Part shown: positions 24,452 through 33,749 of the stretch, one piece after another | Layout of the letters: each line of letters starts with the position of its first letter | Numbering within the stretch: position 1 is the stretch's first letter | Origin: DAOUMF01 sp034408935 | GTDB lineage: Bacteria > Chloroflexota > Dehalococcoidia > SM23-28-2 > RBG-16-64-32 | Direction of reading: 5' to 3' | Length of the DNA stretch: 64,000 bases | Assembly: GCA_034408935.1 (NCBI GenBank) | Contig: DAOUMV010000021.1 | Span: forward strand, 82,348 to 146,347 | Notes under the pieces: model-generated | What the model saw: only the letters and a program-made list of their open reading frames with translations | The model's database searches: none | Told to the model about the DNA's origin: nothing | Program-made: the position numbers and the translations under genes

Positions 24452-25753
24452 CTACCAACCCAGTTCATTGGCCCAGTACCGGCCCCAGAAGCCGACAACG
24501 ATGGCGAACCCCACCAGCAGCACTTTGACCGCGGTCGCCTTGTGGGACTGGTTATCCTCAAACCCGAAGGCCGTCAGGATCAGCAAGAAGGGCGCGAAGT
24601 CCAGCAGGAACCGGTAGCCGAACTGCACCCAGCCCTGGCTGTAATGGAGAAATAGGGGTATGGACACGAAACCGATGGCCATCCAGGAGGCGGCTTTCAG
24701 AATGTGCTGTCTCTTGACGAAGGCGGCGTAGATGAAGGCGGGCGAGGTGAGGAACACGCTCATGCCGTACGGGGAGGGGCGCATGAACACGGGTACGAAG
24801 TCCGGCGCCAGCAGGAACATGCTGTACAGGTGAAGGGGGATGTTGCGCACGTCGAACTGACCGAAGTGTGGGTAGAAGGGGTACAGATCGCCATACCGCT
24901 CATAGAGCGTACCGTACCCCGTCTCCAAAGGGCCGCCGAACCTGGCAACGTTGTAGAAGAACCAGAAGGCGACGAAGGGAACGAGCCCAGCCCCGAAGAC
25001 GCTCAGCTGGGACAGCGACTGCCTGTCGAGGAGAGCATCCTTGGTGAAGATGGACTCATGGCGCTGCCGTACGATCCAAAAAGCAAAGAATGGGGCCGCC
25101 AGTATCGTCGGCTCGCGGCTCAGAAAGGCGAAGCCCAGGAAGATGGCTGGGAAGACCGGTGAAGCCCTTCGCAGCAAGAAGATGATGGACAGGAATAAGA
25201 AGAACACCGCTGATACATGGGCATAATGCCAGGCGGTGCCCGTTGTGGCGGTGAAGAAGTGAACCGTGCCAAAGGCGAAAAAGGGGACCAGCAACAGCTT
25301 GGTGGTTCTGCCCACGTTCAACAGCCCCAGCAGGTACCAGAACAGAACCGCGTTCACCGCTCCCAGGATCATGCTGAAGTAGATCTGAGAAAAGTCCGTG
25401 TCCAGCAAGGGGATATGAAAAAAGTCCGTGCCCCAGATAGCTACGAAGGGGAGCAGAAGGACGGACGGCCCCGGAGGGAAGGTGACGTATTCGCTCGCTC
25501 CATTCTCTATCGTGTCATGGTAGAACTCCGGAATGCCCGCCGCTCCGACGTCGAAGTTCCCGTTTAGCATGGCCTGGGCAAGATAGACGTGATGCTGAAA
25601 CCAGTTCGCTGGCTCGCGGCTGAACAACTCGGTGGCGGCGAGGTAATACGCTGAAAGGGTACAGACGAAGATGAAGATGGGCACCGCGGCCTTTTGGGCC
25701 AGCGAGAACATCGGCCCCCACCGGCCCCTCAAGTGTAGTTCGATCGCGCCCAT
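24452..25753 (-). CDS. polytopic membrane glycosyltransferase-like protein
   Basis: A 433-aa protein with about ten spans. The first outer loop (about 40-90) carries ENGASEYVTFPPGPSVLLLP, with the acidic/proline signature seen where GT-C enzymes bind lipid-linked sugar. GFAFLSREPTILAAPF later is typical of this uncharacterised family. It may add a sugar to a surface polymer; donor and acceptor unknown. It has no close paralogue in the window. The ATG at 25753 is used; a second ATG 14 codons later is possible. It diverges from the PMT gene. Confidence 0.7.
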   Translation of the reverse strand: MGAIELHLRGRWGPMFSLAQKAAVPIFIFVCTLSAYYLAATELFSREPANWFQHHVYLAQAMLNGNFDVGAAGIPEFYHDTIENGASEYVTFPPGPSVLLLPFVAIWGTDFFHIPLLDTDFSQIYFSMILGAVNAVLFWYLLGLLNVGRTTKLLLVPFFAFGTVHFFTATTGTAWHYAHVSAVFFLFLSIIFLLRRASPVFPAIFLGFAFLSREPTILAAPFFAFWIVRQRHESIFTKDALLDRQSLSQLSVFGAGLVPFVAFWFFYNVARFGGPLETGYGTLYERYGDLYPFYPHFGQFDVRNIPLHLYSMFLLAPDFVPVFMRPSPYGMSVFLTSPAFIYAAFVKRQHILKAASWMAIGFVSIPLFLHYSQGWVQFGYRFLLDFAPFLLILTAFGFEDNQSHKATAVKVLLVGFAIVVGFWGRYWANELGW

Positions 25754-25925
25754 CTTGTCGGCTGGCCTCTGCCTATGCTCCTTCCGAGCAGCCCTACCAG
25801 GTCTGCGCGCTGACTCAGGTTCCTTCCAGAACCATGGCCATCAGTTGGCCCACCGTGGTCTTTGGGATTACCATGATACCGTCTTCTTCATGGATAACGC
25901 ATCTGGCCACATGCACGGTCTAGAG
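25746..25925 (+). pseudogene. decayed N-terminal piece of a membrane mannosyltransferase (paralogue of 27885-29180)
   Basis: Read in one frame, this stretch gives ALPGLRADSGSFQNHGHQLA then HRGLWDYHDTVFFMD. It aligns with ATLPGFETDLGLFQFWSRQL then ADSGPWDFYDVGFFVD of the gene at 27885. About half the residues match over some 55 positions. It ends without the rest of the gene. The intact paralogue lies 2 kb downstream, beyond the PMT gene. The rest of 25926-26094 holds only the approach to the PMT start. Confidence 0.7.
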
Positions 25926-26094
25926 TCTACGGACGCCGCTAGCGAAATGCTTCCATCCGCTCTAACGCCGTGAAGGTGCAATAGGTGACGAGCTTGTCCT
26001 TCGTTCTTGTCAGGCGAGCCTTCGCCCGCCTGCTGCACCAGTATCTGAGGGGGGAGGGCGGCCTGCAGGGCCGGGGCAGGAGTTCCGGGTCACT

Positions 26095-27765
26095 GTGACC
26101 GTCCAGGACAGGGCGCCATCGCTGGGTCTAACCCTGACCGCTTCTCTCAGTCGGCGCCAGCTCCTGATCATCAGCCTGCTCATTGGCCTGCTGGCGCTGG
26201 CGGTCTTCACCCGGTTCTGGCGTCTCGGCACGCCAGGCGAGCTCTACTTCGACGAGGTTTACTTCCCCACCACCGCACAGGAGATCGCGCGCGGGGACCC
26301 GGCCGCCTGGGAATGGTTCGGGCACGAGAACACCCATCCGCCCCTCTCCAAGCTGTTGATGGCGGGCGGAATGGCGGTATTCGGGGTCGCGTCGTCGGGG
26401 TCGATCACGGGGGAGCTAGACAACCCGTTCGCCTGGCGCTTCTTCGGCGCCCTGGCCGGCGTTGGGTCGGTCATCTTCATCTACCTTCTGGGGAAGCGGC
26501 TGTTCAACAGCGAGATCGTGGCCATGTCCGCCGCCTTCCTCATGATCTTCGAGGGGCTCTCTTTCGTTCAGTCGAGAATGGCGACGCCGGACACATTTCT
26601 GGTGTTTTTCAGTCTGGGCGTCATCTATTTCCTCCTGTCTGACCGCTACCTGTTCTCCGGAATCTTCTTGGGAGCCGCTCTGGCTACCAAGTTGACCGCC
26701 CTCATGATCGTCTTCCCTATCGTTATCTACTTCGTGTACCGCTACTGGCTAGCGCATCAGGGCAAGGGCGCGGGGGCCAGGCTTCTCTACTTGGCTCCCT
26801 TCGCACTGCTGGGGTTCTACTTGGGTACCCCGGCCTTGTTTGGCAGATTCCTGGTTGAAAAGACCCCGGAGGGCCCACTCGAGCCCGCCTTGTCGGCGCC
26901 CGTCTTCAGCGCGGCCCTGGGCTTGTGGATGGCGCTTTGCGCGCTGGCTCCCATCGCCCTCTACTTCATCTATCGCTCCTCGCATCCTGAGGAGCGCGAC
27001 GAGGCCAACGCTCTTGCGGGGTCGCTTGCTATTCTGCCTCTGTTCTTCGTACTCGTGCCCCTTTCTATCTATCTCCTGACCTACGTTCCCATGCTGTTCA
27101 CGGGGCACAGCCTCGAAGATGTGTTGCTGCTGAACCGTGAGGGCTTCCAGTTCCACTCGACCTTGGAGGCCACCCATCCCTACCAATCGCCCTGGAATAC
27201 CTGGCCGATCATGATGCGGCCCGTCTTCCTCTACGTGTCCGCCAGTGGCGCCAAGATCTACTCATTGGGCAACCCAGTTATCTTCTGGCTCGGTCTTCCT
27301 GCGTTGGGCTTCGTCCTGTGGCAGGGGCTCGCTGGCGTGCGGGCCAAGCTGGACGAGGCGACCGGCAGGCTCTCTTTCTCGGGCACCGTGGGCCCTGAGC
27401 AGACAGCGCTGCTGTTCGTGGTGCTGGCCTACTTGGGGTTCTTCCTGCCCTGGGCTGTACAGCCCCGGATCATGTTCATCTATCACTACCTGCCCAGTGT
27501 GCCCTTCCTGCTGCTGGCCCTGGCCTACGTCATCCATAGGCTATGGCATCAGCCCTGGGGACGAGGCGCGGCCATCCTCTTCCTGGCGGCGGTCGCCCTG
27601 ACCTTCGTCTACTTCTACCCGCACCTGGCGGCAGTAGACGTCCCCGAAGCATGGGGAGAGTCGTATTTTTGGTTGCCCAACGCGATAATCCGCCTTGTGG
27701 ACGATGTTATTCCTTCCATGCCTCAACTGCCGGACTCATTCTTCTGGTTCGATTCTTGGCGCTAG
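26095..27765 (+). CDS. PMT-type glycosyltransferase (GT39 family, protein O-mannosyltransferase-like)
   Basis: A 556-aa protein with about eleven spans. The first outer loop contains ELYFDEVYFPTTA (catalytic Asp-Glu) and NTHPPLSKLL; RMATPDTFLVFF and GAALATKLTAL follow. This is the GT39/PMT pattern, which uses polyprenyl-phosphate-mannose on the outer face. Length is right for bacterial PMTs. The acceptor may be a secreted protein. GTG is the start; AGGAG lies 13 nt upstream, which is rather far. It is followed at 120 bp by another GT-C gene. Confidence 0.85.
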   Translation: MTVQDRAPSLGLTLTASLSRRQLLIISLLIGLLALAVFTRFWRLGTPGELYFDEVYFPTTAQEIARGDPAAWEWFGHENTHPPLSKLLMAGGMAVFGVASSGSITGELDNPFAWRFFGALAGVGSVIFIYLLGKRLFNSEIVAMSAAFLMIFEGLSFVQSRMATPDTFLVFFSLGVIYFLLSDRYLFSGIFLGAALATKLTALMIVFPIVIYFVYRYWLAHQGKGAGARLLYLAPFALLGFYLGTPALFGRFLVEKTPEGPLEPALSAPVFSAALGLWMALCALAPIALYFIYRSSHPEERDEANALAGSLAILPLFFVLVPLSIYLLTYVPMLFTGHSLEDVLLLNREGFQFHSTLEATHPYQSPWNTWPIMMRPVFLYVSASGAKIYSLGNPVIFWLGLPALGFVLWQGLAGVRAKLDEATGRLSFSGTVGPEQTALLFVVLAYLGFFLPWAVQPRIMFIYHYLPSVPFLLLALAYVIHRLWHQPWGRGAAILFLAAVALTFVYFYPHLAAVDVPEAWGESYFWLPNAIIRLVDDVIPSMPQLPDSFFWFDSWR

Positions 27766-27884
27766 ACGGCCTGAGCAACGGTTGTCGGTCGGCCGTCGTC
27801 GTTTCTGACAGGGCCGGATGGCCGCTCTGCGAGGCCCACGGCCTTTCGGCGGACAACTGGTAGACTAGTGTAAGAGCGTTCACC

Positions 27885-29180
27885 ATGGATACGGAAGCGC
27901 CAGGCACTTCGGCCATCAGGATAGACTTCACCATCCCGGCCAGCCCCATCGCCCTCGTACTGGCGGTCGGCCTGCTGGTGCGGCTGTGGCTGGCAACTCT
28001 GCCTGGGTTTGAAACTGATTTGGGCCTCTTCCAATTCTGGAGCCGCCAGCTGGCCGATAGCGGCCCCTGGGATTTCTATGATGTCGGTTTCTTCGTTGAT
28101 TACGCACCCGGCTATCTCTATGTCCTGGGGTTCATCGGCGGCCTGGACAGAATATTCGGGTTTGACACCAGCCAATTCGAGTACGTCCTGAAGCTGCCAG
28201 CCACTATTGCTGATCTGGCCTCAGCCTACCTGCTCTACCGGATGATGGAGGGACAGAGGCCACTGTTCCGGCTGGGCGGTCCGGCCCTATACCTACTGTT
28301 TCCCCCAGTCCTTCTCATCGGGCCGGTATGGGGCCAGGTGGACAGCATCCTGGCTTTCTTCCTGCTTCTGACGGTTTACTTCGTGAGCGGGCGCCGCGCC
28401 ATAGCGGGCGCCGTCGCCTATACTGTGGCCTTCCTTGTGAAGCCCCAAGCGGTGGCAGCGCTACCCTTCCTCGCCTTCTGGTATTTGAAGAACTTCCCTC
28501 TGCGAGAGGTCATGAGGGCTGCGGCGATATCCCTGGGGGCTGGCGTTCTCATCGTCCTGCCGTTCTTCCCCGATGGTCCCTGGGGCGTCATAGATCGGCT
28601 GTTGGAGGGGGCGAACGTTGAGACCTATCGGGTCACTTCCTTCTGGGCCTACAACTTCTGGGGCCTGTTTGACCTGTTCAAGCCCGATAGCCTGGACTTC
28701 TGGGGCCTGAGCTACCGCTTCTGGGGCTTCTTCCTGTTCGCCGTGGCCACTGCCCTGATCATCCTCGCCTTCTGGCGGAGCGACCGCAGTAGCGCGGAAC
28801 TCCTGGCCCTGGGGACCGCCATCTCGGTGCTTGCGTTCTACCTCTTCCTCACCCGGATGCACGAGCGCTACCTCTTCCCCCTCTTCCTCCCGTTGCTGGC
28901 CGCCTGCCTGCTGACCCAGAGCAGGGTCCTGTGGGCGGCATTCACAGGGCTGGGGATCATCCACTTCTTCAATCTGTACTATGTGTACTCGTACTACCTA
29001 CTGGTCTTCCCGGCCGATGGGATTCCGGTCGAACCCTTCGTCCGGTCCCTGTACGACTGGATCGAGGACAGCGTATTCCCTCTCTCACTCCTCGCTTCCC
29101 TTGCGTTTCCTGTGCTGCTGGTGACCAGTCACTTGCTGGCGAGGGGAGAGGAGAGGGCGCGGGAGGGTGGTAGGGGGTGA
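27885..29180 (+). CDS. polytopic mannosyltransferase-like protein (GT-C fold)
   Basis: A 431-aa protein with about ten spans. The first outer loop has ETDLGLFQFWSRQLA and DYAPGYLYVLG, and PVWGQVDSILAFF follows. GPVWGQ.D is the hallmark of an archaeal/bacterial GT-C family assigned to lipid-linked mannose or hexose transfer. TRMHERYLFPLFLPLL near the C-terminus is also conserved. Acceptor unknown. It is part of a run with PMT and polyprenyl-phosphate mannose synthase on the same strand. A decayed copy of its N-terminus lies at 25746. Confidence 0.78.
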   Translation: MDTEAPGTSAIRIDFTIPASPIALVLAVGLLVRLWLATLPGFETDLGLFQFWSRQLADSGPWDFYDVGFFVDYAPGYLYVLGFIGGLDRIFGFDTSQFEYVLKLPATIADLASAYLLYRMMEGQRPLFRLGGPALYLLFPPVLLIGPVWGQVDSILAFFLLLTVYFVSGRRAIAGAVAYTVAFLVKPQAVAALPFLAFWYLKNFPLREVMRAAAISLGAGVLIVLPFFPDGPWGVIDRLLEGANVETYRVTSFWAYNFWGLFDLFKPDSLDFWGLSYRFWGFFLFAVATALIILAFWRSDRSSAELLALGTAISVLAFYLFLTRMHERYLFPLFLPLLAACLLTQSRVLWAAFTGLGIIHFFNLYYVYSYYLLVFPADGIPVEPFVRSLYDWIEDSVFPLSLLASLAFPVLLVTSHLLARGEERAREGGRG

Positions 29181-29272
29181 GTGAGCTCGCGATGACGCTC
29201 TTGGATCGAATGCAGGTCGCCAGATACGATGGCGTTGGGGCATCTCATCCACACACGTTCTGGCGGCGTCCC

Positions 29273-29440
29273 TTGCCCCTGGATCGGGGCCAGCGTCTTC
29301 CTGGCCCGTAGCCGCCCTCACCTTCGTCCACTTCGTGCCCGCATGTGGCGGCAGCGGTATCGGTCTTCGATTCGCTGGGGGAATCCCCTTTCGGATTCTC
29401 GTCCTGGCGCTAGTCGGTCCGTGCAACAGATGGCCATCGT
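29273..29440 (+). pseudogene. decayed C-terminal piece of a PMT gene (paralogue of 26095-27765)
   Basis: DNA here aligns with about 27555-27800, with an internal deletion. PWIGASVFLA, a one-base shift, then VAALTFVHFVP matches PWGRGAAILFLAAVALTFVYF of the intact PMT. The final CTGGCGCTAG (last codons and stop) is also shared, and the similarity continues a little past it. The remainder of the 29181-29556 gap shows no gene. Confidence 0.68.
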
Positions 29441-29556
29441 CGCCCATCCTTTCTCGTAGAGGGCAAGACATCGTGGCCGAGATGGGGGTGAGATAACCTC
29501 TTGCGCCCTCAAGTGATATCATACGCACACATCACTACTGCCCTTGGCCTAAGATC

Positions 29557-30258
29557 ATGAAATGTGTCGTAGTCATTGGCACCTATAACGAGGCGGAGAA
29601 CATTCCGGGCCTCCTGCCGGACATTCTCCAGCTAGGACCGGAGTATGAGGCGATCGTCGTGGATGACAACTCGCCCGACGGGACGGGCCGCCTGGTCGAC
29701 CAGACCGCCGCAGACGAACCGCGCGTTCATCTTGTCCAGCGGCCCGGGAGGATGGGATACGGCAGCGCCTACTTGGAGGGGTTCAGGGCGGCGCTGGCCA
29801 TGGGCGCCGACTACATAGTCCAGATGGACGCCGACTATTCCCACAATCCAAGCGACATCCCTCGCCTGGTCGAGGCTGCTCGGGATGCGGACGTTGCCAT
29901 CGGCTCCCGCTACACGAGGGGAGGTTCGACCCAAGGCTGGCCCCTGCGGCGAAGGTTGATCAGTAGGACCGCCAACTTGACCGCGCGCCTGCTCCTGGCC
30001 CTGCCAATCCGCGATTGTACCGGTGGATTCAAATGCTTCCGGCGTTCCACGCTGGAGTCCGTGAATTTCGAAGACATCCGCTCCAAAGGGTTCGCTTCCC
30101 TGTACGAGGTGAACTATGTCTGCCATCGGTCTGGCAAGGCGTTCCATGAGGTGCCCATCAAGTTCGTCGAGCGGCGAGCAGGCGCGTCGAAGCTGTCGTG
30201 GAAGGTGATTGCGGAGGCACTGGTAGTCCTGTTGCGCTTGCGGCTCAAGGGCGGGTAG
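29557..30258 (+). CDS. polyprenol-phosphate mannose synthase (DPM1-like, GT2)
   Basis: A 233-aa cytoplasmic GT-A glycosyltransferase with no C-terminal membrane domain. Motifs are VIGTYNEAENI, AIVVDDNSPDGTG, MDADYSHNP (DxD) and IGSRYTRGGS, then DCTGGFKCFRRS. It transfers mannose from GDP-mannose to polyprenyl phosphate, making the donor for the GT39, PIG-V-like and related GT-C proteins nearby. That makes it the key enzyme of this cluster. It starts 376 bp after the previous gene and precedes a GDP-sugar epimerase/reductase. Confidence 0.9.
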   Translation: MKCVVVIGTYNEAENIPGLLPDILQLGPEYEAIVVDDNSPDGTGRLVDQTAADEPRVHLVQRPGRMGYGSAYLEGFRAALAMGADYIVQMDADYSHNPSDIPRLVEAARDADVAIGSRYTRGGSTQGWPLRRRLISRTANLTARLLLALPIRDCTGGFKCFRRSTLESVNFEDIRSKGFASLYEVNYVCHRSGKAFHEVPIKFVERRAGASKLSWKVIAEALVVLLRLRLKGG

Positions 30259-30338
30259 GGTTACTGAAAGAGCGGGCGTTGGGCCCGCGAAAACAGCCCC
30301 GCTGAGCCAATCGAAGAGGGAAGGACCGTCCACAAGAA

Positions 30339-31313
30339 GTGCCAGCACGCGTGCTCATAACAGGGGTTACGGGGTTCGTAGGCAGCCACCTGGCTGAGTA
30401 CTGCTTGGACAAGGGTTGCCTCGTCTTCGGGACGGGGTGTCGGCGCTTCCCTCTCACTAACATCGAAGGACTGCTCTCCGACCGGCGGTTCAAGTTCGTA
30501 GAGATGGAGCTGGAGGACCCTGGCTCCATCGAGTCCGCCGTCAAGACCGCGCGGCCGGATCTGATATTCCATTTGGCGGCCCAGTCCTCCGTCCCTGCGT
30601 CCTTTGAGTCACCCTACTACACTGTCCAGGCGAACCTTTTGGGTACGCTGGCTTTGGTGGAGGCCTCGCGCCAGCTTTCCCGCGGTGGCTCACCCAGAAT
30701 CCAGATCGCGGGCTCCTCTGAAGAGTACGGTCTGGTGAGGGAAGACGAGTGTCCCATCGGGGAAACGCAGGCTCTACGTCCCCTCTCTCCCTACGCGGTA
30801 TCGAAGGTTGGCTGTGGCTTGCTGGGCCAGCAGTACGCCCGTGCCTATGGCATGCACATCGTGGTAACTCGCGCCTTCAACCACGAGGGCGCCCGCCGCG
30901 GCAAGGGGTTCGTGACCTCTAACTTCGCCCGACAGGCCGTGCTGGTCGCCGCTGGCAGGGTTTCTGAGTTGCGGGTTGGGAACCTGGATGCTGTGCGGGA
31001 TTTCAGCCACGTGAAGGATGTCGTTCGGGGGTATTGGCTGGCGCTGGAAAAGGGCGAGCCCGGCGATGTCTATAACATCTGCAGCGGCAAAGGGGTGGTT
31101 ATCCGTGAGCTCATCGACATGCTGTCGCGCATCGTGGGCAAGGAGCTGCCATACTCCCTCGACCCCGATCGTCTGCGCCCGTCTGACGTGCCATATCTTG
31201 TCGGTGATTGCTCCAAGTTCCGAAAGACGACCGGTTGGCGGCCGGAGCTGACTCTAGAAGACGCCATGACGGATCTGGTGGCCTATTGGCGGGAGCAGCT
31301 TGGCGTATCCTAG
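30339..31313 (+). CDS. NAD(P)-dependent GDP-sugar dehydratase/reductase (GMD/RMD-like SDR)
   Basis: A 324-aa extended SDR: GVTGFVGSHLAEY (NAD(P) binding), HLAAQSSVPASF, SSEEYGLV, YAVSKVGCGLL (YxxxK) and FNHEGARRGKGFVTSNFARQ. The FNH.G.RR..gFV.S.FA.Q segment is characteristic of GDP-mannose 4,6-dehydratase and GDP-6-deoxy-mannose reductase. It probably supplies a deoxy-mannose-type (rhamnose-like) nucleotide sugar for the local glycan. Which of the two activities applies cannot be settled from the sequence. It converges with a methyltransferase gene 15 bp away. Confidence 0.82.
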   Translation: MPARVLITGVTGFVGSHLAEYCLDKGCLVFGTGCRRFPLTNIEGLLSDRRFKFVEMELEDPGSIESAVKTARPDLIFHLAAQSSVPASFESPYYTVQANLLGTLALVEASRQLSRGGSPRIQIAGSSEEYGLVREDECPIGETQALRPLSPYAVSKVGCGLLGQQYARAYGMHIVVTRAFNHEGARRGKGFVTSNFARQAVLVAAGRVSELRVGNLDAVRDFSHVKDVVRGYWLALEKGEPGDVYNICSGKGVVIRELIDMLSRIVGKELPYSLDPDRLRPSDVPYLVGDCSKFRKTTGWRPELTLEDAMTDLVAYWREQLGVS

Positions 31314-31328
31314 GCCGTCCCCGGCATG

Positions 31329-32153
31329 CTACTGTTTCGTGGCGACGACAAACAGATTACATGCGCCTTCCGCGGCATCTTCAACGACGTACTTTGTCAG
31401 CCGCCGCTCCCAGAACCGTACCAGCCATTCGGGCCGTCGAGCCATTCTGTTGCCCAGCAGGAGGCGCGATATTTGGGAGGGCACAGCGAAGGGCAACGTC
31501 AGATCGAAGGCTCTGAGGGCACGGCGGTTTATCGTCATCCGGCGTTCTTCCACACGGAAGCCCGCCTTCTTCAGCAGGCGAAGCCACTCCTCCTCGCTAA
31601 ACAGGCTGACGTGATGAACGGCGCGGTTGAAGAGCCATGCGTAGAACCGCGCCAGGGGGGAGAGCCCCACTCGCCTGAGAACCCGGCTATAGAACAAGGA
31701 CTCGCTCAACTGCTGTGTGGGGGCGGTGAAGACGAACCGACCGCCGCTCTCTAGAACGCGATGCGCTTCAGCGATTGCCTCGTGAGTGCGAGGGATGTGC
31801 TCCAGCACGCTTACGCTCAAGACAGTGGCAAAGCTCCCACTTGCGAAAGGAAGCTGACAGGCATCGCCCAGCACCAGCGACTCGTAGCGTTGTCCCTGCT
31901 GCGCGCGCCTTAGATCGGGCTGACGAATATCCAGGCCGACGTCCGGGACATCGTTGAAGAACACGCCGGTGAACTCTCCGAAGCCGCTCCCCAAGTCTAG
32001 GATCGGACGCGGGAGCTCCACCGTGGCGAGATGCTTTGCTTCTATCGCTCGCCATACCGCCAGAGCGGCCGGCGTTATGCGCAGGAACCTTCGTAGGTAC
32101 TCCCTACCGGTAAGATCAGGCTCACCGGCCACGGCTCGGGCATTTCGGCCCAT
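31329..32153 (-). CDS. class I SAM-dependent methyltransferase
   Basis: A 274-aa methyltransferase (Methyltransf_11-like): LDLGSGFGEFTG is motif I, DACQLPFASGSFATVLSVSV motif II/post-II, and EAHRVLESGGRFVFTAPT motif III. A C-terminal helical extension contains FNRAVHHVSLFSEEEWLRLL. It is probably a glycan or lipid-carrier methylase, given the glycosylation genes on both sides. The start at 32153 is the first ATG that leaves the upstream GtrA gene intact; a longer open frame upstream is antisense to it and rejected. Confidence 0.75.
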   Translation of the reverse strand: MGRNARAVAGEPDLTGREYLRRFLRITPAALAVWRAIEAKHLATVELPRPILDLGSGFGEFTGVFFNDVPDVGLDIRQPDLRRAQQGQRYESLVLGDACQLPFASGSFATVLSVSVLEHIPRTHEAIAEAHRVLESGGRFVFTAPTQQLSESLFYSRVLRRVGLSPLARFYAWLFNRAVHHVSLFSEEEWLRLLKKAGFRVEERRMTINRRALRAFDLTLPFAVPSQISRLLLGNRMARRPEWLVRFWERRLTKYVVEDAAEGACNLFVVATKQ

Positions 32154-32212
32154 GTTTGTGCCAGCAACTGAGGTGTCAGAGGAGGGTGGATGCTGGTGCA
32201 CTCTTCTGGCCC

Positions 32213-32740
32213 TCACCCTTCCCGGCGCCTTCGCCAGATGACGCCGCTCTCCCAGAGCCAGTTCCATGTGAAGGCCGCCGCTACCCCAATGGGGGTAGCG
32301 ATGTAGTGGGGCAAGCCCGCCTCCGGCGTCAGAACGTTCACTGTTACGGTCAGGATGCCCAGGGTCGAAACGAGCGATTTGGCCTGATACTGCAGGAACC
32401 TCACCCATTTCGGCGTCTCAGAGGTTGGCCAGTCTGTGAAGACCCACAGGTCGCGAGCGAAGAAGCCTCCCGTTATGGATACCTCGGCCGCCATGATGGT
32501 TCCTATGAGCAATCGGAGGTCGCTGTGGGTGAACAGACCCAGGTGCACGCTGGTGTGCTTGTCTGGCATGAAGGGAAGAGACGAATCGTACGCCACGAAC
32601 AGGGTGCCCGTGTACAGGAGGTAGCCAAGAAGACCCACGAGTGCGAACTTCAACAGCGTCTTGTGGGCTCGGGCTTGCCCCACGACCAAGGCCCAAACGG
32701 CGGTTAGGCCGACCGTTTGCGCCGCTTTGGCTACAGCCAT
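32213..32740 (-). CDS. GtrA-like membrane protein
   Basis: A 175-aa four-span protein of the GtrA family: LLKFALVGLLGYLLY in span 1, TIMAAEVSITGGFFARDLWV (spans 2-3, with the conserved Asn/Asp-x-x-Trp-x-Phe), and TWNWLWE at the end. GtrA proteins are thought to flip or handle polyprenyl-phosphate sugars. The start at 32740 has GGAGG 8 nt upstream. It follows a paralogue by 57 bp. Two GtrA copies beside several polyprenyl-mannose enzymes suggest separate carriers or a heteromer. Confidence 0.84.
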   Translation of the reverse strand: MAVAKAAQTVGLTAVWALVVGQARAHKTLLKFALVGLLGYLLYTGTLFVAYDSSLPFMPDKHTSVHLGLFTHSDLRLLIGTIMAAEVSITGGFFARDLWVFTDWPTSETPKWVRFLQYQAKSLVSTLGILTVTVNVLTPEAGLPHYIATPIGVAAAFTWNWLWESGVIWRRRREG

Positions 32741-32797
32741 CTGTCTGTCCTCCATTGATGTGTCCGGAAGCATCTGGCCGCTGGCACCACTGGGAGG

Positions 32798-33334
32798 CTA
32801 GGAGGCGCCTGACCCTTCTGCCTGGGGCCAGATGACCAAGGTGTTCCATGTCCAGTTCCACGTCATCCCCGCCGCTATCCCGATGGTGTTGGAGATGTAG
32901 GGGCTGATCCCGAACAGGGGGGTGAGCGTGTTGACGGTTACCACTACGATGATGGGGCTCACGGCGGAGGTCAGATTGAACTTAAGGAAGCGCAGGGGGG
33001 CCCAACCTTTGTGTGCTCGGTCTCGAAAGGTCCAGCGCTCGTGCGAGTTGAACTGAAAGAAGATGGCCACCTCCACCGCCAGTATGGAAGAGATCAGGAG
33101 ACGTATGTCGGGGTGGTTGAACAGCCCGAGGCTCGCCTCCGTGTCCTTGGCGGGCAGGAACCAGAACACCGGCGAGTCGTAGAGCAGGAACAGGGCGAAC
33201 TGATTGATCAGATAGGCGATCCCGCCTACGATGAGGAACTTGGTCAAGGTAGTCGGCAGAGGCAGACGGCGGATGGCGGCTACCACCCGTTTCGAAAGGC
33301 CTTGATCTCGCTGGCTAGCGAACTCCGATGGCAT
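32798..33334 (-). CDS. GtrA-like membrane protein, paralogue
   Basis: A 178-aa four-span GtrA-family protein: LTKFLIVGGIAYLINQFAL, LAVEVAIFFQFNSHERWTF and GMTWNWTWNTLVIW. Both share an inserted outer loop with acidic/polar residues (LGLFNHPDIRLL / LGLFTHSDLRLL), so they are recent duplicates. The start at 33334 is preferred to one at 33364, because the latter lies inside a TATAAT promoter element. Confidence 0.84.
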   Translation of the reverse strand: MPSEFASQRDQGLSKRVVAAIRRLPLPTTLTKFLIVGGIAYLINQFALFLLYDSPVFWFLPAKDTEASLGLFNHPDIRLLISSILAVEVAIFFQFNSHERWTFRDRAHKGWAPLRFLKFNLTSAVSPIIVVVTVNTLTPLFGISPYISNTIGIAAGMTWNWTWNTLVIWPQAEGSGAS

Positions 33335-33362
33335 AGCTGTACTCTTGGGATAGAGTGCCGAC

Positions 33363-33392
33363 ATTATACTATGGGTATCTGCCCCTTACCAA
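33363..33392 (-). promoter_or_regulatory. promoter for the GtrA pair
   Basis: TTGGTA at 33387-33392, an 18-bp spacer, and TATAAT at 33363-33368. An upstream candidate ATG is formed by the last bases of the TATAAT, so translation must begin at 33334. The rest of 33393-33749 shows no recognisable gene. Confidence 0.6.
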
Positions 33393-33749
33393 GGGCCGAC
33401 TGGGGGTGGCGAGATACAGCGGGCGGCGGACAGCCGCGTTTCCACCGAATTCTTACTTTCCGTCAGACGCCGCCTAGCCTGTCATCAGAGCCGGATCGGC
33501 AGTCCGGAGCCGCAACAGCGGAGCGGTGACCCCTGTCCGTCCCGCTCAAGCAGGCAGCCCCTAACGATACTGGGGATCAGGCCCGACCCGGACATGCCCT
33601 CCACCCGGCCGCAAACGGCTCGCACCCGCTCCCCCAGCTCACCGACATTGGGCCGGGGCTCGTCTCCGGGGCAAGGTCGAAAGTCTCTAGATGGCGGTGG
33701 AGCACGCCATGGGACTTGGTGTCGCCGCCTCCTCGACCGCAGGGACCGG

